The notes under the pieces were generated by a model that was not told where the DNA came from, made no database searches, and worked only from the letters and a program-made list of their open reading frames with translations. From NCBI GenBank assembly GCA_031289165.1, contig JAITPZ010000262.1, forward strand, positions 1 through 7,450: a stretch of DNA of 7,450 nucleotides, written 5' to 3'. The DNA is from Synergistaceae bacterium. GTDB taxonomy: Bacteria; Synergistota; Synergistia; Synergistales; Aminobacteriaceae. Made by a program: the position numbers and the translations under genes. The first letter of the stretch is position 1. Each line of letters opens with the position of its first letter. This document shows positions 1-6,205 of this stretch, piece after piece.

Positions 1-291
1 CATCTTGAAGTTCGTTTCATGCAGGGCATATATTATCAGCTTCAAGTATTCTCGGTCGCGGAATCCTCAGGCTCGCCTCTGCAATACACGTATCCTGTTG
101 TTCGTTCCTTCCAATGGCCCCGTTGAAATCCGGTAGTCATAGTAATTCATAATGCCGACTCGATGATCTCTCAAGGTCGTCGCGAATGATGTTCTGTGTG
201 TGGTACAGTATACCTGTAGACATGAGATCCCTTCCAGTCTGTCTTTGAGACAGGTAGCTCTGGATAGTTTCTCATGTTTGCTGTTTTTTGA
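1..291 (-). pseudogene. ISL3-family transposase, decayed C-terminal fragment
   Basis: Read on the minus strand in the frame whose codons include 1-3, the region gives GIMNYYDYRISTGPLEGTNN followed by RIRVLQRRA, a stop, then GFRDREYLKLIIYALH. This is the C-terminal signature of ISL3-family DDE transposases, where the E of LEG is the third catalytic acid. A TGA at 67-69 replaces the aromatic residue (Y or W) normally found before GFRD, so the gene is broken. Another in-frame stop lies at 292-294. Between about 190 and 290 only scattered family resemblance remains (CLKDRL around 210-240), which suggests small indels or a deletion upstream. The fragment runs off the left edge, so the true C-terminus and the inverted repeat are not visible. 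Family assignment is firm; the exact upstream limit is uncertain. Confidence 0.8.
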
Positions 292-338
292 CTATTCATC
301 GTCTCCAGAGATTTTTGCGCCTGTCTGTGACGATTATA

Positions 339-391
339 ACCTGCACCGCCGCAGGTCCAGCCCCTCTCCCGGAGGGAGGGGGGCTGGGGTG
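339..391. repeat. G/C-rich palindromic intergenic repeat
   Basis: The arms CCAGCCCCTCTCCC (357-370) and GGGAGGGGGGCTGG (374-387) pair over 14 positions with one T-G wobble around a 3-base loop, followed by GGTGAGGG. A smaller hairpin overlaps it: ACCTGC (339-344) with GCAGGT (351-356). It lies 37 bases past the cysS stop, so on the minus strand it could end cysS transcription or protect the 3' end, but no T-run follows, so it is not a typical intrinsic terminator. The CCCCTCTCCC / GGGGTGAGGG make-up is like dispersed palindromic repeats seen in many bacterial genomes. That it is a multicopy repeat here is inference. I see no gene between 292 and 423. Confidence 0.6.
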
Positions 392-423
392 AGGGAGGCG
401 CGAGGACGGGCTGCGATCAGAGT

Positions 424-1863
424 TCAGGGGGCATCGTGCTGCAGCTTTCGCTTCCACTTCGTTCCCGTCGAGGTGTCCTCGAGGACGATGCCCCGGGCGA
501 GCAGGGCGTCGCGGATCTCGTCGGAACGTTTGAAGTCTTTGGACTTCCGCGCCGCGACGCGTTCCCTGATCAGTCGCTCGATTTCGTCGGCGTCCGCATC
601 TTTTGCCTCGTCAACGCCGACGACGCCCAAAATGTCGTCGAGCTTCCGCAGCTCTTCCTCAGCGGCGTCGAAGAACTTCACAGGCAGGACGGGATGGTCC
701 CTGAGCCAGGTGTTGACCAGCCGGACGACCTCGAAAAGCACCCCCACAGCGGCAGCCGTGTTGAAATCGTCGTCCATCGCTTCGAAGAAGCTCGCGTCGA
801 ATTTTCCCAATTCTTCGACGAAGGCGGCTGCGTCCACCCCCTCCCCGGCTCGCGAGGCGCGGGCGTACCGGAGGTCGGCCCAGGAGTTGCGCAGGCGCGT
901 TACGCCGCCGACCGCCTGTTCCAGCCCTTCAGGCGCGAAGTTGATGGGAGAGCGGTAGTGGGCGCTCAGCATGAAGAGGCGTATCGCGAGGGGCGGGTAC
1001 TTTTCGCGGGCCGCGCGCGCGGTCATGAAGTTGCCGAGGGACTTCGACATCTTCTCCTTATCGATCAGCAGAAAACCGTTATGCAGCCAGAAGCGCACGA
1101 AAGGAACGCCCGTGGCGGCCTCGGTCTGAGCGATCTCGTTTTCGTGGTGGGGAAAGGTCAGGTCCACGCCGCCCGAGTGGATGTCGATCGTCGAGCCCAG
1201 GTACTTCGAGGACATGGCGCTGCACTCGATATGCCAACCGGGACGCCCCCGGCCCCAAGGACTGTCCCACGAGGGCTCGCCGGGCTTTTCGGCCTTCCAG
1301 AGCGCGAAGTCCAGCGGATCCTTCTTGGCCTCCCCCACCTCGACGCGCGCGCCGCTTTCCAGCTCGTCGAGGCTCTGTTTCGAAAGCCTGCCGTAGGGCG
1401 GATAGCTCCTCACGTCGAAGTAGACGTCGCCGTTCCCCGACGGGTCCTTCACCTCGTAGGCGTGCCCCTTCTCCACGATCCCCGAGATCAGGGCGATGAT
1501 CTCCGGCATGTGCTCCGTGGCGCGCGGGGCCACGGTGGCCCGACGAATGCCCAGGGCGTCAGCGTCCCGACAGTACTCCGCGATGAAGCGTTCCGCCAGC
1601 TCCGGGACCGTGATGCCCTCTGCGTTGGCGCGGTTGATCATTTTATCGTCGATGTCCGTGAAGTTCTGGACGAACGTGACCTCGTACCCGACGTGTTCCA
1701 GATAGCGGCGCAGCACGTCGAACACGATGAAGGGCCGCGCGTTGCCGATGTGGAAAAAATCGTACACGGTAGGACCGCAACTGTAAAAGGAAACGCGTCT
1801 CTCCCGAAGGGGAACGAACTTTTCCTTCTCTCGCGTCAGGTCGTTATACAGCATAAGACTCAC
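424..1863 (-). CDS. cysS: Cysteinyl-tRNA synthetase
   Basis: Class I aminoacyl-tRNA synthetase that activates cysteine with ATP and charges tRNA-Cys in the cytoplasm. At 479 residues it is complete (E. coli CysRS is 461). The Rossmann signature HIGN is at residues 38-41 and KMSKS at 271-275. The zinc-binding set that discriminates cysteine is intact: C29 (in SCGPTVYD), C214 (in WHIECSAM), H239 and E243 (in HHENEIAQTEA). The C-terminal helical and anticodon-binding region ends in GTKWKRK, typical of the family. The start is GTG at 1861-1863: GGAGGTG at 1871-1877 sits 7 bases upstream, whereas the in-frame ATG at 1852-1854 would be 16 bases away. The gene follows the protease-like gene by 110 bases. 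That gap contains AT-rich sequence (1889-1920) but no convincing -35/-10 pair, so it may have a weak promoter or rely on read-through. Confidence 0.97.
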   Translation of the reverse strand: MSLMLYNDLTREKEKFVPLRERRVSFYSCGPTVYDFFHIGNARPFIVFDVLRRYLEHVGYEVTFVQNFTDIDDKMINRANAEGITVPELAERFIAEYCRDADALGIRRATVAPRATEHMPEIIALISGIVEKGHAYEVKDPSGNGDVYFDVRSYPPYGRLSKQSLDELESGARVEVGEAKKDPLDFALWKAEKPGEPSWDSPWGRGRPGWHIECSAMSSKYLGSTIDIHSGGVDLTFPHHENEIAQTEAATGVPFVRFWLHNGFLLIDKEKMSKSLGNFMTARAAREKYPPLAIRLFMLSAHYRSPINFAPEGLEQAVGGVTRLRNSWADLRYARASRAGEGVDAAAFVEELGKFDASFFEAMDDDFNTAAAVGVLFEVVRLVNTWLRDHPVLPVKFFDAAEEELRKLDDILGVVGVDEAKDADADEIERLIRERVAARKSKDFKRSDEIRDALLARGIVLEDTSTGTKWKRKLQHDAP

Positions 1864-1870
1864 TGCGATA

Positions 1871-1877
1871 CACCTCC
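1871..1877 (-). promoter_or_regulatory. Ribosome binding site deciding the cysS GTG start
   Basis: GGAGGTG on the minus strand is separated by TATCGCA (7 bases) from the GTG at 1861-1863. This spacing selects GTG over the ATG three codons later. Confidence 0.85.
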
Positions 1878-1973
1878 GTCAAAACTCATGATAATTTATT
1901 TTACCTGGAACTATTCTACACGTTCGGACAAATACGGACGAGTCATGGCCGGGAAATCCGCGACCATGAATGC

Positions 1974-4745
1974 TCACATCCGCTCTTCGATCTCCTCCGC
2001 GGACATCTCGAAATCCATGGCGCTGATCGTCGCGAGCTTCATTCCCGGAGCGGTGAACCAGCCCCGCACCGTCACGGAACCCAAAATCCGCGCGTTCGCG
2101 CTCCCGTCCCTCAGGGTGACGACGAGATCGTCGCCCGCTCGTTCCAGGTTCATCCGGCTCTCCGGTTCCCTGCCGATCCAGAGCAGTCCCGAGGGGGCCG
2201 TTTTCGTCGCGTTGTTGACGATGGTGTCGTATCCCCCGCGCGGTTCCCAGGTGTAGATGTTGTCGCCGGTTCCGCCCAGGTACATGTCATCCCCGCCCCC
2301 GCCCAGAAAAACATCGGCGCTCGCCGGGTTGGATGCCCCGACAAGGACTTCGGCTCCCGCATCGCCGCTGATCAGGTTATACGCCGCCCTCCAGGCGTCG
2401 GGGTCATAGCCGGGATCTCCGTCGTCGAGCCGACGCAGCCCCGTTACGCGCAGGGCCACCAGAACCTGACGGAGCGTGAAGCCCCTCGCCTCGTTTATTC
2501 TCATTTTCCAGACGCCGGCGTGACCCCGCTGTGTCACGGAATCCGCGGAAACGGGGAAGGAGACCCGCGTGCCGCGGACCCGTCGACGCCCAAACAATTC
2601 TCCATCCGGGGCGAAAAGCGAGACGTCCAGAATGCGGAACGCCTCCGCCGGCAACCCGTCCAGGCCCAGCGTCAGGCCCGTCGCCTGAAGCGCGAACGTG
2701 ACGTCGCCGGACGCGCGGCTCACCTCGAAATCGCGGGAAAGCGCCGCCCCCAGTTCTAGGCTGTCGCAGTCGAAGTCGGAGATGAAGGTCAAATCGATGG
2801 AGCGCCGATCCCACGCGTCCGGTTCCTCCGAAAGGCGGCGGATTTCTCTGCGCTCCTGCGCGTATCTCAGGAGTCCCGCGACGAGCTCCCGCGCGATCCT
2901 TCCGCTCTCCTGCGAGGCCGCAATGCCGGGATCTGCGATAAATGGCGCGCAGACAACCTTTCCCTGGCCGAGGCCGAACTCGACCGCTCCGGTGTCGAAG
3001 GAGATTGCCGGGGTTCCCGCGCGGTCCGCTAGGGCCCTCGCGAAGGATTGGGAGTTTCCGGCGACGCAGACGACCCCGCCGCGCCGCGCGAGCTCCTCAG
3101 CCCCGTCGAGAAGCGCGACGGGCCATGAATCTGAACCGCGCGAGTCAGGTTCGTCGATCAGCAGCACGTCAGCGTTGGCGCACCTCCAGGTTTCCGGTCG
3201 ATCGGAGAGCCGGGCCATATAAAGAGACTGGTTGAGATGAAGAGAGGGATCGAGATCGGGGAAAATACTGTCCCCCCGCGGGCCGAAGCGATCGCCGCCG
3301 GGGAAGGAAAGGATCTTCAGCAATTCCGTATCGGCCTCTCCAATGTACACGATTCTCGTCGCGGAAAGCAGCTCGGCCCACTCGTTGCAGCCCGAAGGAT
3401 CACCCGCGGCGCGCACCGTCAGGGGAAACGCTCGATATCGAAAACCGGGGCGAAGAACCGTCAACGCCATTGCCCCCGTGTTCGCCCCCGCGTCCAGGAC
3501 GAACTCTCCGACGGAGTCCAAGGAAACCACCGGCAGGGCGTCGGAAGAGGCGAGCGCGTTTTCCTGCGGCGAGACCGGGAAAATCCTTATTTCGACCTTT
3601 TCGTCCCGCCCGACAGGGGCGAAGTCATCGAAAAAACGCCCGCCGACGAGAGAGCCAACCCCGTCGGGAGAGATATTGTACGTGACCCCGCCCACATCCG
3701 CGTACCCCTCGATGTTTTCGCGGGAGAGTTCGTACCAGCCGTCGTCGTACAACCCATGTCCCACGAGGATGTGATACAGCGGCTTCGCTCCCTCCACGTC
3801 ATGGCCGTAGCCGTCCACGACGACGGTATGAGACACAGTTCCTCCTCCCGGGGGCATGATGTCCACGAGAACCGGCAGGTTCATTTTAAGGTTGGGCTTC
3901 ACGTGCCGGTCGAAATTCTCCGCGGTGATCTTCGCGCCCATGAGACGATGAAGAGGGCTTTCCCCCATATAGACCGCGCTTTTATAAAAAAACACGTCCC
4001 GGAAAACGCCGGGCTCGACCTCGGGTTGCGTGGACGTGAGGGTCGTCCCCGCGTCGTCGGTCAGCACGTATCTGGAGCGGGTCGCGTAACCGACGTCGCG
4101 GAGGAACGCCGCCATTTCGCTCTGAGCCGCGCCGTCTGCCGAGGGGGACGGATCCAGGTCGAACGAGGCGTTCAGGGGCAAAGTCCCCTGCGAGGTCAGA
4201 AGGTCCGCGAAAAAAATCTCGTCCCTCATTTTGTCCCACTCGTAAAATCCCCGTTCCCCGGAGCCCCCCATGAGAGGGGCGATATCGGGCGAGGCCACGG
4301 AGTCCTTCTCCACGATCGCCATGAACGGGGTGCGCCGATCCATCGACTTGCCGGGCAGACGGGCCGCGGAGGGGAAACGGTGGGTGTACATGACCGCCCC
4401 CATCGCGAGATTGGCGCAGCCGACGGCGGCCCGGCGAGCCGTCCTCTGAACGTGAATTCCGCCCGGAACTTCGATAAGGCGCGTGGAAATGAACGGGAGA
4501 TACCGGCTGTAACAGGAAACGCCCCCGAGCCCGTCCGCGTCCGGAGAGGACAGCACCAGTCCGTTGAAGTTCCATCTGGCCCTCACGAGGGGTTTTGCGA
4601 CCGCCGCCACTCCGTCGGGGACAAAATCTCCGCCCGCGGCATCCGTGTCCGGGAAAAACCCCCGGCTTTCCGACGCCTGGATAAGGAGCAGAATGACAAC
4701 CGCCAACACCGAAATGCGACGCGTCAAAACGCGATATCCGCTCAT
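1974..4745 (-). CDS. Exported C10 (streptopain-like) peptidase-related protein with RTX-type C-terminus
   Basis: A 923-residue protein with a signal peptide or N-terminal anchor (RVLTRR, then hydrophobic residues 11-22, then ASES). Residues 109-125, GCANLAMGAVMYTHRFP, match the nucleophile segment of peptidase family C10 (streptopain type GCVATAMAQVMYYH), making C110 the likely catalytic Cys. SHTVVVDGYGHD (305-316) matches the catalytic His segment, with H306. The family's usual NWGW motif after the His is absent: YHILVGHGLYDDGWYEL stands there, so activity is uncertain. Residues 460-630 look like an alpha/beta Rossmann-type region (VLLIDEPD, GGVVCVAGNS). Residues 645-770 look like a beta-sandwich. 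Residues 815-833 carry two GGxGD repeats of RTX type, and 871-897 (GDDLVVTLRDG to VRGWF) fit the haemolysin-type calcium-binding-related domain. GGAGGT at 4755-4760 lies 9 bases before ATG. It is probably a surface or secreted protein. Substrate unknown. Confidence 0.8.
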   Translation of the reverse strand: MSGYRVLTRRISVLAVVILLLIQASESRGFFPDTDAAGGDFVPDGVAAVAKPLVRARWNFNGLVLSSPDADGLGGVSCYSRYLPFISTRLIEVPGGIHVQRTARRAAVGCANLAMGAVMYTHRFPSAARLPGKSMDRRTPFMAIVEKDSVASPDIAPLMGGSGERGFYEWDKMRDEIFFADLLTSQGTLPLNASFDLDPSPSADGAAQSEMAAFLRDVGYATRSRYVLTDDAGTTLTSTQPEVEPGVFRDVFFYKSAVYMGESPLHRLMGAKITAENFDRHVKPNLKMNLPVLVDIMPPGGGTVSHTVVVDGYGHDVEGAKPLYHILVGHGLYDDGWYELSRENIEGYADVGGVTYNISPDGVGSLVGGRFFDDFAPVGRDEKVEIRIFPVSPQENALASSDALPVVSLDSVGEFVLDAGANTGAMALTVLRPGFRYRAFPLTVRAAGDPSGCNEWAELLSATRIVYIGEADTELLKILSFPGGDRFGPRGDSIFPDLDPSLHLNQSLYMARLSDRPETWRCANADVLLIDEPDSRGSDSWPVALLDGAEELARRGGVVCVAGNSQSFARALADRAGTPAISFDTGAVEFGLGQGKVVCAPFIADPGIAASQESGRIARELVAGLLRYAQERREIRRLSEEPDAWDRRSIDLTFISDFDCDSLELGAALSRDFEVSRASGDVTFALQATGLTLGLDGLPAEAFRILDVSLFAPDGELFGRRRVRGTRVSFPVSADSVTQRGHAGVWKMRINEARGFTLRQVLVALRVTGLRRLDDGDPGYDPDAWRAAYNLISGDAGAEVLVGASNPASADVFLGGGGDDMYLGGTGDNIYTWEPRGGYDTIVNNATKTAPSGLLWIGREPESRMNLERAGDDLVVTLRDGSANARILGSVTVRGWFTAPGMKLATISAMDFEMSAEEIEERM

Positions 4746-4771
4746 GTTTTTTCAACCTCCCCGCTTCCGAA

Positions 4772-4799
4772 AGAATATCTCCGAAAACTTAAGAATCAA
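4772..4799 (-). promoter_or_regulatory. Promoter of the C10/RTX gene
   Basis: On the minus strand, -35 TTGATT (4794-4799), a 16-base spacer, and -10 TATTCT (4772-4777). This predicts a start near 4765 and a leader of about 20 bases. Just upstream of the -35 box lies an A-tract (eight A on the minus strand, 4814-4821) flanked by the inverted repeat CAATTT (4804-4809) and AAATTG (4825-4830). This could act as an UP element or a regulator site. The hexamers are seen; use in vivo is inference. Confidence 0.55.
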
Positions 4800-4877
4800 C
4801 AGGCAATTTCTTGTTTTTTTTCTTAAATTGTATGGATATTTTAAGCCGGGAACGCAACGCGAACCGGCGGCAATGGA

Positions 4878-4915
4878 AAAAGGGGAAAAGCGACCCGCGC
4901 CGCCTCCCCCCTTTT
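4878..4915 (-). terminator. Intrinsic terminator after speH
   Basis: On the minus strand AAAAGGGGGGAGGCG (4915-4901) pairs with CGCTTTTCCCCTTTT (4892-4878) over 15 positions, including three G-T wobbles, around an 8-base loop, and a further T follows (4877). It begins 17 bases after the speH stop. The symmetric A/T flanks mean it could also work on the plus strand. It separates speH from the C10/RTX gene, which has its own promoter. Confidence 0.75.
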
Positions 4916-4931
4916 GCGTTTTTCATCCTTT

Positions 4932-5357
4932 TTACTGCAATTCGCCGTGAGCGCCGTTTTTCTTCAGGATCTCTTCCCAAGTGATGAAAGAATGGTAAAA
5001 AACCCGGTCGTTGTCGTCGAGACCTCTCGTAATCTCCGTGATATGGCTCCGTTTCGCGTCGATCATTTTGAGAACGTATTCCACGGCCTTGAAGGGCATA
5101 CTTTTTTCCCCGCAGGTGTAGATGTCGAGGGCCATGTAATCCTCTTCCGGCCACGTGTGCACCGACAGGTGCGACTCGCTGATGACCACCACGCCGCTGA
5201 CTCCGTCGGGCGGAAAGCGGTTGAACGAGACGGACCAAACCTGCGCGTTCGCCTGTTTCGCGGCCTCCACCAGAATATCCTGCAATCGCACAACATCGGC
5301 AATAACCGCACCACACCCCGAAGCTTCCACAATGAAATGGATCCCTTTTGGCGACAA
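4932..5357 (-). CDS. speH: S-adenosylmethionine decarboxylase proenzyme (pyruvoyl-type, class 1B)
   Basis: Decarboxylates S-adenosylmethionine to supply the aminopropyl donor for spermidine synthesis. The proenzyme cleaves itself to give a beta chain and a pyruvoyl-bearing alpha chain. With the TTG start used here, SESHLSVHTWPE holds the cleavage site E61-S62 (S62 becomes pyruvoyl), H67 matches the processing histidine and C82 (in DIYTCGE) the catalytic cysteine, all one position from the Thermotoga maritima enzyme (S63, H68, C83). The 141-residue length is slightly above the family norm (about 120-130) because of a C-terminal extension (DDNDRVFYHSF onward). No spermidine synthase gene is in the window. 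The start is uncertain. TTG at 5355-5357 has AGGGGGG 8 bases upstream. The stronger GGAGGTG at 5396-5402 precedes only non-standard codons in frame, such as ATC at 5388-5390. The frame is open back to a TAG at 5421-5423. An older symbol in some genomes is speD. Confidence 0.93.
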   Translation of the reverse strand: MSPKGIHFIVEASGCGAVIADVVRLQDILVEAAKQANAQVWSVSFNRFPPDGVSGVVVISESHLSVHTWPEEDYMALDIYTCGEKSMPFKAVEYVLKMIDAKRSHITEITRGLDDNDRVFYHSFITWEEILKKNGAHGELQ

Positions 5358-5401
5358 CGCCCAGCCCCCCTTCGTATGTTCCCCGACGATGAAAACACCT
5401 C

Positions 5402-5504
5402 CGTCAGGATAACTAAAAAGCTATCCCATTGAGGATAGCCAAAGTTTTACATACAAAATTTCGGTGGAACCAAAGCCCCACTCTCTATTACGACTAAAAC
5501 CTGT
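5402..5504 (-). promoter_or_regulatory. Structured speH leader, candidate transcription attenuator
   Basis: From the predicted start near 5504 the leader is about 100 bases long and can fold in competing ways. The terminator is GCTATCC (5439-5433) with GGATAGC (5426-5420), then TTTTT (5419-5415). The competing hairpin is GGATAGCT (5426-5419) with AGTTATCC (5414-5407), loop TTTT, and uses the same 5' half. Upstream, AGGTTTTA (5502-5495) can pair with TAAAACTT (5449-5442), or CCGAAATTTT (5464-5455) can pair with AAAACTTTGG (5448-5439) with one mismatch. These two also exclude each other, and the latter touches the terminator stem. GGAGGTG follows at 5402-5396. This is the layout of an attenuator or riboswitch. 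It does not match SAM or other riboswitch consensus sequences I know, so the signal is unknown. Confidence 0.5.
5415..5439 (-). terminator. Intrinsic terminator hairpin inside the speH leader
   Basis: A perfect 7-bp stem GCTATCC / GGATAGC with a 6-base loop TCAATG is followed directly by five T on the minus strand. It lies between the promoter and the speH ribosome binding site, so it would stop transcription before the gene unless prevented from forming. Confidence 0.6.
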
Positions 5505-5510
5505 TTGGTA

Positions 5511-5539
5511 AGAATATCACCAAAGGCAGTCTCTGTCAA
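5511..5539 (-). promoter_or_regulatory. Sigma-70-type promoter of speH with overlapping inverted repeat
   Basis: On the minus strand, -35 TTGACA (5534-5539, consensus), spacer of exactly 17 bases, -10 TATTCT (5511-5516). The predicted start is about 5504. The inverted repeat TTTGGT (5504-5509) and ACCAAA (5519-5524) with a 9-base gap is centred on the -10 box, a position suited to a repressor operator. The 5540-5592 stretch between this promoter and the transposase remnant shows no clear gene. Confidence 0.7.
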
Positions 5540-5592
5540 TTTTCAGGATTTCAAAGAAATTTGGTTCAAATGCAAAAGTAATGTGAGAATCA

Positions 5593-6138
5593 ATGGTTCT
5601 GGCATTGAATGAGAGACAACGCAGGCAGTACGCAGCGACACTTGCGAATATGTATGGATACGGAGGGGCGACAGTAGTTCATGAGGTGACTGGAATATCG
5701 CTGAACACGATAACCGCCGGGAAAAGAGAGCTTGAAAACAACTCATCCGCGAATACACATGAACGTGTCAGGCGAAAGGGCGGCGGTCCCAAATATGCAG
5801 AGGAACACCACGCGAACATTCAGGAACTCGTGCGTGAAATTGTTGAAGACTGTACATACGGAGGAGATCCGGAGCGAGTACTATCCTGGAATAAAGTCGA
5901 ACACAGACTGTTCTGCTTCATATCAAAAAATCGGGAAGGAAAGCCGCTTGTTGATGTACAAACGGCTGTCAACCTCATCGGAGCAACAAGCACGCAGACA
6001 GGACTAAAAGTACTCTGTATGCCGGATAATTGCGTTTATGAGTTGTCAAAAACAGTTTCAGCCGAAGAATTCAAAGCGATTCATATATCTGCAGTTCCGC
6101 CTTTTGAACAATGGAATTATATTATTTTTAAAGAATAA
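5593..6138 (+). pseudogene. ISAzo13-like transposase with in-frame internal deletion
   Basis: An open frame of 181 codons whose two halves match opposite ends of ISAzo13-type transposases, which are normally about 400 residues or more. Residues 5-98 are the N-terminal DNA-binding part: LNERQRRQYAAT, then GYGGATVVHEVTGISLNTI (helix-turn-helix-like), then RVRRKGGGPKY and GDPERVL. From W99 the sequence jumps to the C-terminal part: WNKVEHRLFCFI, GKPLVDVQTAVNLIGATST and TGLKV, ending QWNYII. E103 is the expected third acid of the DDE triad. The two aspartates and roughly 240 residues between are gone, with the join near 5885-5890 keeping frame. It cannot catalyse transposition, but the DNA-binding half could still be made. 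The start ATG has only a weak upstream purine stretch. No convincing terminal inverted repeats were found. Confidence 0.82.
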
Positions 6139-6205
6139 TTTCGTAAGTTATTATTTTACTGTTCCTAAGAAAGGCCCAAAACGATGCTACTTCGCTAAAT
6201 ACAGC

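Noticed and set aside
436..2256. Long plus-strand open frame antisense to cysS
   Set aside because: It mirrors the G+C-rich third-position pattern of cysS, has no recognisable protein family, and the minus strand carries an unmistakable synthetase.
3237..4826. Long plus-strand open frame antisense to the C10/RTX gene
   Set aside because: Rich in R, G, H and V as expected for an antisense frame of G+C-rich coding DNA, with no domain or ribosome binding site. The minus frame has a signal peptide, family motifs, a ribosome binding site and a promoter.
4845..4870. GCCGG...CCGGC hairpin as a second terminator
   Set aside because: The stem is only 5 bp with a long loop and no T-run, and a much better terminator lies at 4878-4915.
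5447..5452. AUGUAA start-stop mini-ORF in the speH leader
   Set aside because: Attractive because upstream ORFs control AdoMetDC in eukaryotes, but there is no Shine-Dalgarno before it and the six bases are expected by chance in an AT-rich leader.
5396..5510. Known SAM riboswitch in the speH leader
   Set aside because: The conserved core sequences of SAM-I and of the other classes I know are not visible, so only an unclassified attenuator is claimed.
5568..6160. Terminal inverted repeats of the ISAzo13-like element (GCAAAAGTAATGTGAG near 5571 and a loosely similar inverted stretch near 6142-6160)
   Set aside because: The match is too poor and AT-rich to separate from chance, so element ends cannot be placed.
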